Positions 43,012-50,705 of a stretch of 64,000 nucleotides of DNA are shown piece after piece (the first letter of the stretch is position 1; each line of letters begins with the position of its first letter). The stretch lies in assembly GCF_016907335.1 (NCBI RefSeq), contig NZ_JAFBBT010000001.1, forward strand, positions 2,728,001 through 2,792,000. The letters are read 5' to 3'. Position numbers and translations under genes: made by a program. Source of the stretch: Curtobacterium herbarum. Its GTDB lineage: Bacteria > Actinomycetota > Actinomycetes > Actinomycetales > Microbacteriaceae. Below the pieces are notes generated by a model. The model worked only from the letters and a program-made list of their open reading frames with translations. It was not told where the DNA came from and made no database searches.

Positions 43012-44205
43012 TCAGGAGCGGTCGCCGGACCGCCGGAGCGCGCGCAGGTCGCGGAGGAAGGCGGTCGGCGTGGTGCCGCGCTCCTCCTTGAAGAGCTGCT
43101 GGAGCCGGCGGGGACGCAGCCCGGCGGCCGCGGCGATGTCGGCGACCGTGCACACGTCGTCGAGGTGGTTCTCGATGTAGGCGACCGCCTGTCGGATGCG
43201 CCACGACGACCGCCCGTCCGGCCGCTGCGAGGTGGCCGCCCGCAGGGTCACCGAGGGGTCCTCGCCGAACCGGGCACGGTAGGCGGTCGCGAACCGACTG
43301 GGGTTCGTGAAGCGCCAGCGGCGGGCGACCTCGAGGACGCTGTTCGGCGACTCCCCGCGGAGCAGCTCGCGGCGGACCTCGTCCAGCCGCTGGTCGCGGA
43401 GGAAGCCGTTCGGGGTGACGCCGAGGGTCCGGGCGAAGACCTCCTGCAGGCCTCGTTCGCTCAGCCCGGCGGCGGCGGCGATGGCCGGCACCGAGGGGCG
43501 TTCGCGGGCGTGCTCCTCGACGAAGGCGATCGCGTCCCGCAGGCGGCTGGCGGTCGGGACGTCGTCACCGCGGTCACGGAGCGGGAAGGTGTCGAGGACG
43601 ACGGTGGCCAGGCGCCGGTTCAGCGCCGTCCGCATCGCCCCGCGGACCCGTTCGTCCATCAGCGTCGGGCTGACCTCGCTGAGCAGTCGTCGGAGCGGCT
43701 CGCGCCGGGCGACCCGCTCGTCCTGCTGGTCGAACAGGACCGGCCCGTCCGGCATCGGGTACCCGAGCTCGCCCGCCGTCTTGCGGAGGAACGCGTCCGA
43801 GATGTGGACGCCGTTGTAGACGGTCTCCTCGGACTCGAAGCGGTACGCCTCGGAGGCGGACGCGATGTACGGGCTGCCCGGTTCGATGATCCGGGTCCGG
43901 TCGGCGAAGTGCATCTCGAGGCGCCCCTGCTGCAACCAGAACACGACGTGGTCGTCCCGCGGGCCGATCACCCCACCGCGACGGCCGCCGCGGGCGTTCA
44001 TACGGCGGAGCGTCAGGTCGTCGTTGCCGATGACGAAGTACTCGTACTGCGTGCCCGCGGTCGCGTAGGTCTCGGACGCGACGGCGGTGTCGCGGCGGAG
44101 GTCCTGGCCGGAGTACTCGGACCGGAAGATCGCGGTGTAGTCCGAGCCGCCCGCATCCGTGAACCGCTGCTTGCGGAACCCGTTGGCGTCGTCGATCGGT
44201 GGCAC
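43012..44205 (-). CDS. AraC-family regulator with an extra C-terminal HTH module
   Basis: 397 residues from GTG. The N-terminal cupin-like effector domain runs to ~210 (QYEYFVIGNDDLTLRRMNAR, VFWLQQGRLEMHFADRTRII). A complete AraC DNA-binding domain lies at ~218-321 (VPAIAAAAGLSERGLQEVFA; RWRFTNPSRFATAYRARFGE). A second, partial AraC module follows at ~335-397 (VADIAAAAGLRPRRLQQLFK, then TTPTAFLRDLRA) with the first HTH only. This tandem arrangement is unusual for the family. It is more diverged from the other three AraC proteins in the window. Target unknown. Confidence 0.88.
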   Translation of the reverse strand: MPPIDDANGFRKQRFTDAGGSDYTAIFRSEYSGQDLRRDTAVASETYATAGTQYEYFVIGNDDLTLRRMNARGGRRGGVIGPRDDHVVFWLQQGRLEMHFADRTRIIEPGSPYIASASEAYRFESEETVYNGVHISDAFLRKTAGELGYPMPDGPVLFDQQDERVARREPLRRLLSEVSPTLMDERVRGAMRTALNRRLATVVLDTFPLRDRGDDVPTASRLRDAIAFVEEHARERPSVPAIAAAAGLSERGLQEVFARTLGVTPNGFLRDQRLDEVRRELLRGESPNSVLEVARRWRFTNPSRFATAYRARFGEDPSVTLRAATSQRPDGRSSWRIRQAVAYIENHLDDVCTVADIAAAAGLRPRRLQQLFKEERGTTPTAFLRDLRALRRSGDRS

Positions 44206-44270
44206 CCGACCATCTTCTCATCCAGAGAACGCAGGATCCCGAGGTTCACCCGGACTGGGGTGAGGACCGC

Positions 44271-44531
44271 TCAGGTGCGGATGAGCGGTGCCCAGAACGC
44301 GTCCGCGCCGTCCTGCTGCACGGCGTCGCCCTCGAAGCGCCAGCCGTAGCCGCCGACGAAGTCCTGCGCGGCCGCGAGTTCGTCGACCCCGTCGTCCTCC
44401 GCGCGGTCGAACACGTGCACGCCGTGCCCGATCGCGACGCCGCTGGCACCGAGCAGGGTGAGGTCCCACCGGCCGTCCCCGGAGCGTTCGATGCGGACGA
44501 CGGCGGCCTGGTCTGCGGGGAAGTCGGACAT
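44271..44531 (-). CDS. Hypothetical small protein
   Basis: 86 residues: MSDFPADQAAVVRIERSGDG, WDLTLLGASGVAIGHGVHVF, then DDGVDELAAAQDFVGGYGWR and a short end. The alternation of beta-strand segments and the FVGGYGWRFEGDAVQQDGAD stretch suggests a small alpha/beta fold (DUF-type). No membrane or signal segment. It lies 35 bp downstream of the 55-residue gene on the same strand and is probably co-transcribed with it. Confidence 0.65.
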   Translation of the reverse strand: MSDFPADQAAVVRIERSGDGRWDLTLLGASGVAIGHGVHVFDRAEDDGVDELAAAQDFVGGYGWRFEGDAVQQDGADAFWAPLIRT

Positions 44532-44566
44532 GTGGCCGAGCCTACGGGTGGCGCGGTCGGCGCGGC

Positions 44567-44734
44567 TCAGACGACGGTGAAGAAGTCGGCGTAGGTGGGT
44601 TCGGCGGGCGTCGAGCCGGCCGTGCGACGGGAGACCATCGCGTCGATCTCGTCGGGGTGGCTGAGACCACGGCGGTGCCATTCGTCGGCCTGCAGCCGGA
44701 GTTCGTGGAGGGAGGGTCGGACGCGCTCGTTCAC
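44567..44734 (-). CDS. Hypothetical small protein (55 aa)
   Basis: A 55-residue frame from GTG 44734 with AGGAAGAG seven bases upstream, beginning VNERVRPSLHELRLQADEWH and ending YADFFTVV. Arg/His/Asp-rich and helical in the first half (HRRGLSHPDEIDAMVSRRTA). No known domain. Good ribosome site, codon third-position GC and position just ahead of the 86-residue gene argue it is real. Confidence 0.6.
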   Translation of the reverse strand: MNERVRPSLHELRLQADEWHRRGLSHPDEIDAMVSRRTAGSTPAEPTYADFFTVV

Positions 44735-44922
44735 GGTGCGCTCTTCCTGCTGGTGCGCCCGACCCGAAGGGTTCGGAGGCGCAGGGACAGCATCTCCCGC
44801 GGGCCCCGCGGAGCCAAGCCCGCAGCCCCGGGAGTACGCCCGCTGGACACGGTGTCCGGTCCGCGCACCGCGGTTGCTCCGGGCTGGTCGGGGCGGCCCG
44901 TGACGTGGTCCGACGGGAGGCG

Positions 44923-45034
44923 CGTCACGCGCTCCGACGAGCGGTGCGTCGTGCGTTCCGTCTGGAGGGCCGTCACGCGTTCCGACGAGCGCGCGTCACG
45001 CGGTCCGTGGGAGGGCCGTCACACGCTCCGACGA
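44923..45034. repeat. ~47-bp imperfect direct repeats at the 3' end of an araC gene
   Basis: CGTCACGCGCTCCGACGA-like segments recur at 44923, 44971 and 45017 with related sequence between. The third copy contains the stop codon and last codons of the AraC gene at 45019, so the gene end appears duplicated downstream. The gap 44735-45018 shows no other feature. Confidence 0.75.
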
Positions 45035-45984
45035 CGACGGAGCGTCACCGAGGGCGGCTCGCCGAACGTGGCCGCGTAGGTGCCCGAGAAGCGCCCCAGG
45101 TGCCCGACGCCCCAGCCGAGTGCGATCTGCGCCACGGTCGCCGTGTCCGGGTCGGCCGCACTGAGTTCGGCACGCACCCGGTGCAGCCGGACCTGGCGGA
45201 GGAAGTGCATCGGTGACGCGCCGGTGTGCCGACGGAACGAGGCCTGCAGCGACCGCACGGCGACACCGGCCGCGACGCTGACGTCGGTGATCGTGATCGG
45301 CCGCCGGGCGTTCGCCACCATCCACTCCTGGGCGAGCCGCATGGTCGCCGGCCCCTCGCTGAGCAGCCCGGCCGGCGGCACCGGACGGGCGTCGAAGGTC
45401 GCGGCGACCGCTTCGGCGACGGTGGTGTTGACGGCTGCGCGCCGGTCGCGGGCGGTGCCGGGATCGAGCAGTGCGCCGGCCGCGGCGGAGATCACGAGAC
45501 GGAGCTGCTGGAGCGCGGCGGGATCGGGCCGCGCGGCGAACTGCAGCGGTGCCGGCAGGTCGCCCTGGCGTGCCGCGGCGACGGACTCGAGGAACGACCG
45601 GTCGAAGCGGATCAGGTGCTGCACGGTCGGCGCCGCGCTGAACGTGAAGTCCCGCCCGGCCGGGTACATCACCGGGACGCCCGGCAGCATGTCGACCGGC
45701 GCGGTGGACCCGGTGTCGATCCGGATGCCCGGGGCGGATGCCCAGGCCAGCACGTAGTCGTCCCCGGGGTCGATCGTCCCCCAGCGCCGTGCGGCCACGG
45801 ACGAGGTCCCCACCGTCACGTCGTGGTCCCCGACGGCCCGGTACCGCCACGAGAACCCCTCGGTCGCTGCGTCCCCGATGTGGATGTCCTGGCTTCCGTA
45901 GACGTGCTCGTAGAACGCGACCGCTTCGTCGACGGCGATGCCGCGGCGGTCGACGTGGACGAGGGGTTGTTCGACGGAGTCCAT
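45019..45984 (-). CDS. AraC-family transcriptional regulator
   Basis: 321 residues. The N-terminal domain matches the paralogue group at 24569 and 54174 (FSWRYRAVGDHDVTVGTSS, PVMYPAGRDFTFSAAPTVQH). The DNA-binding domain has ITITDVSVAAGVAVRSLQAS and ALGWGVGHLGRFSGTYAATF, ending SVTLRRRRSV. The ATG at 45984 opens the region between it and the GlsB-like gene. Its stop lies in a local direct repeat. Target unknown; it may respond to a substrate similar to those of its paralogues. Confidence 0.87.
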   Translation of the reverse strand: MDSVEQPLVHVDRRGIAVDEAVAFYEHVYGSQDIHIGDAATEGFSWRYRAVGDHDVTVGTSSVAARRWGTIDPGDDYVLAWASAPGIRIDTGSTAPVDMLPGVPVMYPAGRDFTFSAAPTVQHLIRFDRSFLESVAAARQGDLPAPLQFAARPDPAALQQLRLVISAAAGALLDPGTARDRRAAVNTTVAEAVAATFDARPVPPAGLLSEGPATMRLAQEWMVANARRPITITDVSVAAGVAVRSLQASFRRHTGASPMHFLRQVRLHRVRAELSAADPDTATVAQIALGWGVGHLGRFSGTYAATFGEPPSVTLRRRRSV

Positions 45985-46052
45985 GCACTGCCCAGTGTGC
46001 CGCCGACCACCGACAACCCGTGCCCCGCAGGATCGGAGCGCCCCGGACGCAC

Positions 46053-46086
46053 GGAGAGCCCCGCACCAGCAGGTGCGGGGCTCTCC
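46053..46086 (-). terminator. Hairpin terminator of the GlsB-like gene
   Basis: A perfect 15-bp stem GGAGAGCCCCGCACC with loop AGCA, 32 bp past the stop at 46119. It lies 68 bp upstream of the araC start on the same strand. Confidence 0.8.
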
Positions 46087-46118
46087 GAGTTCCCGACGAC
46101 GTGCGCCGGGGAGGGCTG

Positions 46119-46388
46119 TCAGGCGCGGGCGCCGCGACGACCGGTGATCGCACCCCAGATGAGGAGGACGATGATCGCGCCGACGATGGCGATGATCCAC
46201 GACTGGATGCTGAAGAAGCCGTCGTAGCCCACGTTGAAGATGAGGCCGCCGAGCCAGCCGCCGATGAGGGCGCCGATGACACCGAGGACGAGCGTGGCGA
46301 TCCAGCCGCCACCCTGACGACCGGGGAGGATCAGCTTGGCGATGGCGCCGGCGATGAGGCCGAGGAGGATGAAGCCGAGGAAGCTCAT
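46119..46388 (-). CDS. GlsB/YeaQ/YmgE-family stress membrane protein
   Basis: 89 residues, the usual size. Three membrane helices with the family's Gly-rich pattern: FILLGLIAGAIAKLILPGRQ, WIATLVLGVIGALIGGWLGG, IIAIVGAIIVLLIWG. Members are induced by acid, osmotic or general stress; the molecular role is unknown. It is the last gene of a minus-strand stress-protein region that runs from 50705. A strong hairpin follows. Confidence 0.92.
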   Translation of the reverse strand: MSFLGFILLGLIAGAIAKLILPGRQGGGWIATLVLGVIGALIGGWLGGLIFNVGYDGFFSIQSWIIAIVGAIIVLLIWGAITGRRGARA

Positions 46389-46521
46389 GGGAGTGCCTTT
46401 CAGGACGGGCACCGCGAGGTGCCGTTGTGGTGCAGGTGTGCCACCCGGTCGGGCGGCGGAGCGGTCGAGTTCGACGCTCCCGGATGGGCGGTACCGATCA
46501 GGTGGTGACCGGCAGTGCCAA

Positions 46522-46638
46522 TCAGATGCTGTCGAGCAGACCGTCACGCGACTGCTCGGCGAACAGAGCGGTCATGTCGATGGCTTCGGTCGGGGTGTCC
46601 CCGTCCACGGATGTGGGGCGCGTGGGCGTCGAGTGCAT
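46522..46638 (-). CDS. Candidate 38-aa peptide
   Basis: A 38-codon frame from ATG 46638, starting MHSTPTRPTSVDGDTPTEAI and ending FAEQSRDGLLDSI. GGAAGGA lies nine bases upstream. The N-terminal part is Thr/Pro/Asp-rich; the C-terminal part (DMTALFAEQSRDGLLDSI) is amphipathic. An AT-richer inverted repeat upstream may be its promoter. No family recognised; a leader, signalling or modified peptide is possible but unproven. Confidence 0.45.
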   Translation of the reverse strand: MHSTPTRPTSVDGDTPTEAIDMTALFAEQSRDGLLDSI

Positions 46639-46692
46639 CTGACCGGTCCTTCCGAGGTGCTGCGTGTACCGCTCCACTCTGCTCTCGGAAAA

Positions 46693-46709
46693 GTAGTTAG
46701 GCACACTAC
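46693..46709 (-). promoter_or_regulatory. Inverted repeat/promoter upstream of the 38-aa peptide
   Basis: GTAGT-N7-ACTAC lies in an unusually AT-rich stretch 55 bp upstream of the peptide ATG. On the minus strand it includes TAACTA, a plausible -10 box. It resembles a dimeric repressor site. Confidence 0.35.
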
Positions 46710-46748
46710 ACAGTCGACGTTGCGCTATGCGGACAAGAGCTGCCGAGC

Positions 46749-47171
46749 TCAGCCGACGAAACGCGACCAGAGGCCCGAGACGACGGGCCACACGTCGCCC
46801 GCGCGGTCCGCCGACCCGATCGCGACGGCGACGAGCGGGAAGAGCGTGACCCCGACCGTGGCGAGGAGCGCGAGCACCACCGCGGTCCAGGCGGTCGCGC
46901 TGTGCCGCCGTGTCACCGCCAGGAGCAGGAGCGCCAGGACGACGACCGCGCCGACGAGGGTCACGAGCGTCACGCGGAGGAACGGGAACGGCACGAGCCC
47001 GGCCGTGGTCCCCGTGATGCCGGCGAGGAAGCCGACGAGCGGCAGGAACGCCCCGATCCCGAGCAGGAGGACCGCGACCAGTCCGACGCCGCTCGCGACC
47101 CAGACCCCGCGCGGCCTGGGCCGGGTGGCAGCCACCTGACGGCGGATCCGCCGCTCGGCCCAGGCGCTCAC
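46749..47171 (-). CDS. Hypothetical membrane protein of the stress operon
   Basis: 140 residues with four helices (VASGVGLVAVLLLGIGAFLP, TLVTLVGAVVVLALLLLAV, TAWTAVVLALLATVGVTLFP and others) after a basic amphipathic N terminus (SAWAERRIRRQVAATRPRPR). The GTG start overlaps the stop of the Asp23-LEA gene (GTGA), so it is translated with it. Function unknown; it may help place Asp23-type proteins at the membrane. Confidence 0.75.
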   Translation of the reverse strand: MSAWAERRIRRQVAATRPRPRGVWVASGVGLVAVLLLGIGAFLPLVGFLAGITGTTAGLVPFPFLRVTLVTLVGAVVVLALLLLAVTRRHSATAWTAVVLALLATVGVTLFPLVAVAIGSADRAGDVWPVVSGLWSRFVG

Positions 47172-48205
47172 GGTCGGTCCGTGGCCGTGTCGTCGACGGC
47201 GCCGGCGCGGACGGCCTGTGCCGCGCGGCGCACGTCGTCCGCAGCGTCCTCGAGGGCGTCGGCAGCAGCCTCCGGGCCGGAGCCCGCCGTGTCCGCCGGG
47301 GCCGCAGCGTCTGCCGGCGCCGCCGTGTCCGCCGGGGCCGGTACGTCTGCCGCGTCGGCCGCGTCGGCCCGGTGTCGCGCCTCCGCCATGCCGTCCGCGA
47401 CGTCGTCGCCGACCTGCTCGGCCGCGGCGGTCGCCGCCTCCTGTGCGGAGTCGGCCGCATCGGCGGCGCGGTCGGCGACGTCCGAGGCGGTGCGCCGTGC
47501 CGTGTCCGCCGCGTCCGAGGTCGCCTCGCCGGCGGCGTCGGCGGCGTCCGAGACCGCGTCACGGGCGTGCCCGGCGGCGTCCCGTGCCGAGGCGGCAGCG
47601 TCCGAGGCCGTCGCGGACGCCGCCGCGAGGGCGTCGGAAGCGACGGACTTCGTCGTGTCGGCCGCCGATCGAGCGCGCTCCCCTGCGGACTTCGCCGCGT
47701 CGGAGACGGTGTCCGCCGCGTCCGAGGCCGCGCCACGCACGGACTCGACGGCCTCGTCGAGCTTCGAGGGCTCGTCGTCGAACGGGCCGTGCACGTCGAG
47801 GACGCGGACGTCGACCTCGACGTGGTCGGGCAGTTCGGCGAGCTGGGCGAGGGCGGCGCCGACCTGCGAGCGGACCTCGGCGGCGACCGCCATCACGGGG
47901 TGCGGGTAGCTGACGACGACGGCGACCGAGACGTCGAGCGTGCCGTCGGCGTCGTCGACGCGGACGCCGAGGGCGCTGCCGCTGCGTCCGAGTCGGCTGC
48001 GGACCTGGTCGGCCGCACGCTCGGCGAGCCCGCCGAGGTGGTGGACCCCGTCGACACCGAGGGCGGTGACCGCCGCGGTCCGGGCAGCGACGGTGACGGC
48101 CGCGGCGTCCTCGGGGAGCGGGGCGGTCAGGGACGCGGGCAGGTCAACGGGGGTGAGCTGCGTGTGTGCGTGCGTGTCGTGCTGCACGGGGGTGTCGTTC
48201 TGCAT
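47168..48205 (-). CDS. Asp23/Gls24-family protein with LEA-like C-terminal repeat
   Basis: 345 residues. The N-terminal ~135 residues are an Asp23/Gls24 domain (TALGVDGVHHLGGLAERAAD, DVSVAVVVSYPHPVMAVAAE). From ~145 the protein is almost entirely Ala, Asp, Ser, Thr and Lys in 7/11-residue rhythms (ASDAADTVSDAAKSAGERAR; AADTTKSVASDALAAASATA), like group-3 LEA desiccation proteins, ending in an Ala/Pro/Asp tail. Starts at ATG 48205. It probably forms a membrane-associated stress scaffold with an added disordered, protective tail. Confidence 0.85.
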   Translation of the reverse strand: MQNDTPVQHDTHAHTQLTPVDLPASLTAPLPEDAAAVTVAARTAAVTALGVDGVHHLGGLAERAADQVRSRLGRSGSALGVRVDDADGTLDVSVAVVVSYPHPVMAVAAEVRSQVGAALAQLAELPDHVEVDVRVLDVHGPFDDEPSKLDEAVESVRGAASDAADTVSDAAKSAGERARSAADTTKSVASDALAAASATASDAAASARDAAGHARDAVSDAADAAGEATSDAADTARRTASDVADRAADAADSAQEAATAAAEQVGDDVADGMAEARHRADAADAADVPAPADTAAPADAAAPADTAGSGPEAAADALEDAADDVRRAAQAVRAGAVDDTATDRP

Positions 48206-48238
48206 GGTTTCCTCCTCGGATCGAGCGGGCCGTGAGCG

Positions 48239-48281
48239 CACGACGGGGCACCGCGCTCGAACGCGCGCGTGCCCCGTCGTG
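48239..48281 (-). terminator. Hairpin terminator of the CsbD gene
   Basis: A 13-bp perfect stem CACGACGGGGCAC/GTGCCCCGTCGTG with a 17-base GC-rich loop, 11 bp past the CsbD stop. Confidence 0.8.
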
Positions 48282-48292
48282 TCAGCTGGTCG

Positions 48293-48466
48293 CTACTTGC
48301 GGAAGACGTCCTTGACGTCCTCGCCGGTCTGCTTCGCGCTCGCGGCGGCCTGGTCCTTCTTGCCTTCGGCGACCTTGGAGTCGTCGTTGGTCGCGTTGCC
48401 GAAGGCCTCCTTGGCCTTGCCCGCGATGTCCTGAGCAGCGTTCTTGATCTTGTCGTCGAGTCCCAT
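48293..48466 (-). CDS. CsbD-family stress protein
   Basis: 57 residues: MGLDDKIKNAAQDIAGKAKE, then FGNATNDDSKVAEGKKDQAA and a short KQTGEDVKDVFRK end. This is the CsbD pattern (helical, Lys/Asp/Ala-rich, GKAKE...G core). Members are small general-stress proteins, sigma-B-controlled in Bacillus, of unknown mechanism. The ATG follows AAGGAG. Three AGTACGACC repeats sit 55-81 bp upstream. Too short to be noticed by length filters. Confidence 0.92.
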   Translation of the reverse strand: MGLDDKIKNAAQDIAGKAKEAFGNATNDDSKVAEGKKDQAAASAKQTGEDVKDVFRK

Positions 48467-48520
48467 GACGGGCTCCTTCCGTTCGTGCGGTCAATGGTTC
48501 GACCGCGGTGGTGTGGTGTG

Positions 48521-48547
48521 GGTCGTACTGGTCGTACTGGTCGTACT
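48521..48547 (-). repeat. Three 9-bp repeats upstream of csbD
   Basis: GGTCGTACT occurs three times in tandem (minus strand AGTACGACC). A 12-bp version of the same motif precedes the TerD-like gene at 55946-55981. Confidence 0.9.
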
Positions 48548-48593
48548 GGTGGTGCTGGTGGTGCCGCCGGCCGGGAGGCCCGTGGCACGTCCG

Positions 48594-49157
48594 TCAGGCG
48601 ACGCGCTTGGCCTTCGAGAGGGCCGAGCGGGTGCCGCCGGTGAGGTGGACCAGGACCGGCACCTCGCGACCGAGGGTCCGGTCGAGGGTGGCGATCGCCG
48701 AGTCCACGGCATCGAGGACCGTGACGGCGTCCCCGCCGCGGCGGACCGCGACACGGAGCCGTGCGGCACGGTGCTTGCGCACCGTGTACATGTCGACCTT
48801 CGACGAGACGACGTCGTGCACGCCGGCCAGTTCGTGGTCGATGACGTCACGGACGAGGGCCACGTTCACGGTGACCTCGTCGTCGCCCTGGGCTTCACGG
48901 ACGGCGACGGCGGTGCCGCCACGGCCACGGGTGAAGACCCAGACGAGTGCGAGGACGACCACGACGAGGCAGACCGCCGCGACGATCCACAGCGAGGTCG
49001 CGGGGACCTCGACGCGGTCGGGGAACGTCAGGTACGGCTGGAGTGCGTCACGGACGGCCGGCAGGACACCGGCGCCCATGGCGAGGCCGACCACGACGGC
49101 GACGAGGCCGAGCACGAACAGGATGATCCGGTTCAGGGTGCGGTTGCTCGAGGTCAT
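48594..49157 (-). CDS. AmaP-like alkaline-shock membrane-anchor protein
   Basis: 187 residues. Two N-terminal membrane helices (IILFVLGLVAVVVGLAMGAG; LWIVAAVCLVVVVLALVWVF) separated by ~30 residues, then a soluble domain (DEVTVNVALVRDVIDHELAG, LRVAVRRGGDAVTVLDAVDS). This layout matches AmaP, which anchors Asp23 to the membrane in Staphylococcus. Its ATG overlaps the preceding stop (ATGA). It closes the tightly linked part of the operon. Confidence 0.8.
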   Translation of the reverse strand: MTSSNRTLNRIILFVLGLVAVVVGLAMGAGVLPAVRDALQPYLTFPDRVEVPATSLWIVAAVCLVVVVLALVWVFTRGRGGTAVAVREAQGDDEVTVNVALVRDVIDHELAGVHDVVSSKVDMYTVRKHRAARLRVAVRRGGDAVTVLDAVDSAIATLDRTLGREVPVLVHLTGGTRSALSKAKRVA

Positions 49158-49729
49158 GACAGGGTGCCCTTCTCGCTGACGCGGACGGTGACGTGGCGGC
49201 CGAACCGGTCGTCCAGGCGACCCAGGCGTTCGGCGACGGCGTGCTCGACGGCTGCCGAGTCCACCGGGACGCCGGACATCGGGACGACGTGCACCTCGGT
49301 CCGGGCGCCACGGGCGCTCGCGGTGGTGTGGGCGTCCGGCACACCGGCGGCGAGGCCGGCGGCGTTCCGGGCGGTCGAGGCGATGATCGACGAGTCGATG
49401 ACCACGGCGCCGCGGTCGTGCGGCACCACGGAGCGGTGCTGCCGGCCGGGCTTCAGGGCCAGGACGACGAGGACCACACCGGCGATGACGAGCACCGCGG
49501 CGATCACCTCGACGAGGGTGACGAAGGTCGCGTCCGGCTTGAGTGCGGCGTCCACCGCGGTCTGCGGGTCGGCCAGCAGTGGCGCCGCACCGACCGCACG
49601 GAGGACCGACTCGGTGCCGATCCACGCCGCGACCAGGACGAGCACCACCAACGCCACGGACACTGCCGTGGACCGGGAACGGTGCACGCTGCGGCGACGC
49701 AGCCGGCGTTCGACGGAACTGCTGCTCAT
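49154..49729 (-). CDS. DUF6286-type membrane protein
   Basis: 191 residues. A basic N terminus (SVERRLRRRSVHRSRSTAV) leads into a first helix (VSVALVVLVLVAAWIGTESV) and, after ~40 outside residues, a second (FVTLVEVIAAVLVIAGVVLV). The C-terminal soluble domain (RTEVHVVPMSGVPVDSAAVE) resembles the AmaP soluble part. Commonly found in actinobacterial Asp23 operons. Linked by a 4-bp overlap to the AmaP-like gene and 12 bp after the Asp23-like gene. Confidence 0.75.
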   Translation of the reverse strand: MSSSSVERRLRRRSVHRSRSTAVSVALVVLVLVAAWIGTESVLRAVGAAPLLADPQTAVDAALKPDATFVTLVEVIAAVLVIAGVVLVVLALKPGRQHRSVVPHDRGAVVIDSSIIASTARNAAGLAAGVPDAHTTASARGARTEVHVVPMSGVPVDSAAVEHAVAERLGRLDDRFGRHVTVRVSEKGTLS

Positions 49730-49741
49730 GGTGTTCTCCTC

Positions 49742-50059
49742 CTACCGGACCCGGGTGTCGCGCTCGCGCACGATCCCGGTCAACTCGATGCGTGCCGACC
49801 CGACACGACGCCCCGTGAGGGCGCTGACACGGCTCCGGACCTCGGCCGCCGCGGTGGTGGCCTCCTGGACCAGGTCCGTACCGGCAGCGACCGGGCCGGT
49901 GATCTCCAGGGCCAACGCCCCACGGGCGTCGCCGAGTTCCACCCGCACCCGCTTCGCGGGCGCTCCGAGCCGCTCGGCGGCGACGGCGCGCGCACACGAG
50001 GTCAGGGCGCGGGTGGTGATCTCGACACGGCCCGGAACGGTGCCCGGGCCGCCGGTCAC
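49742..50059 (-). CDS. Small Asp23/Gls24-like protein
   Basis: 105 residues from GTG 50059 (GTGA overlap with the DUF2273 stop). Pattern VEITTRALTSCARAVAAERL, RVRVELGDARGALALEITGP, VRSRVSALTGRRVGSARIEL gives the alternating beta-alpha arrangement of Asp23 domains, and the end (VRERDTRVR) is basic. A divergent paralogue of the larger Asp23 protein at 50244. Confidence 0.75.
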   Translation of the reverse strand: MTGGPGTVPGRVEITTRALTSCARAVAAERLGAPAKRVRVELGDARGALALEITGPVAAGTDLVQEATTAAAEVRSRVSALTGRRVGSARIELTGIVRERDTRVR

Positions 50060-50247
50060 CGGGAGCTCCGGCGTCCGGTCAGCACGTCGGTCAGGGCGTT
50101 CCGGTCGATGCGACCGGTGACGAGGGCCGCGACGAGTGCTCCGATCGCGGCGAACACGACGACCAGGACGAAGCCCCAGAAGCCGAACTGCAGTGCGACG
50201 ACTGCCAGGATGGCGCCGATCAGGGCGCCGCTCAGTGTGGTGCTCAT
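50056..50247 (-). CDS. DUF2273 small membrane protein
   Basis: 63 residues with two tightly spaced helices (TTLSGALIGAILAVVALQFG; FVLVVVFAAIGALVAALVTG) and a basic tail (RNALTDVLTGRRSSR). DUF2273 proteins are regular partners of Asp23 in alkaline-shock operons. ATG overlaps the Asp23 stop (ATGA) and the stop overlaps the next start (GTGA). Confidence 0.9.
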   Translation of the reverse strand: MSTTLSGALIGAILAVVALQFGFWGFVLVVVFAAIGALVAALVTGRIDRNALTDVLTGRRSSR

Positions 50248-50705
50248 GCGACTCGCGACTCCTTCTTGTCGTCGTCCTCGTCGTCGTCACCCGGGATGAA
50301 GACGTCCTGGATGGTGACGTTGACCTCGGCGACCTCCATGCCGACGATCTGCTCGAGCGCGCGGGAGACCGACGAGCGGACGCCCTCGGCGACCTGCTGC
50401 AGCGGCACCGGGTACTCGGCGACGATCGTGATGTCGGCGGCGACCTGCTTCTCGCCGACCTCGACCTTGACGCCCTGGCCGTGGTCACGCTGGCCGATGG
50501 CGTCGCGGATCGCACCGATGGCACGCGCTGCGCCGTTGCCGAGCGAGTGCACGCCGTTGACCTCGCGGGCGGCGATGCCGGCGACCTTCGAGACGACGGT
50601 GTCGTCGATGACGGTCTTGCCCGAGGCGGCGTGGTTGCCGGTGTTCTTCGTCCCCGTCGCGCTGGTGGCGAGGGTGCTCGGGGTGGTCGTGGTGGTGTCA
50701 GCCAT
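50244..50705 (-). CDS. Asp23/Gls24-family envelope stress protein
   Basis: 153 residues. An N-terminal Thr/Ser-rich stretch (ADTTTTTPSTLATSATGTKN) precedes the Asp23 domain (GIAAREVNGVHSLGNGAARA, VAADITIVAEYPVPLQQVAE, VRSSVSRALEQIVGMEVAEV), which ends in an acidic GDDDEDDDKK. First gene of the operon; the ATG at 50705 has GGAAGGAGAC upstream. Asp23 proteins associate with the membrane through AmaP and support envelope homeostasis. Confidence 0.9.
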   Translation of the reverse strand: MADTTTTTPSTLATSATGTKNTGNHAASGKTVIDDTVVSKVAGIAAREVNGVHSLGNGAARAIGAIRDAIGQRDHGQGVKVEVGEKQVAADITIVAEYPVPLQQVAEGVRSSVSRALEQIVGMEVAEVNVTIQDVFIPGDDDEDDDKKESRVA

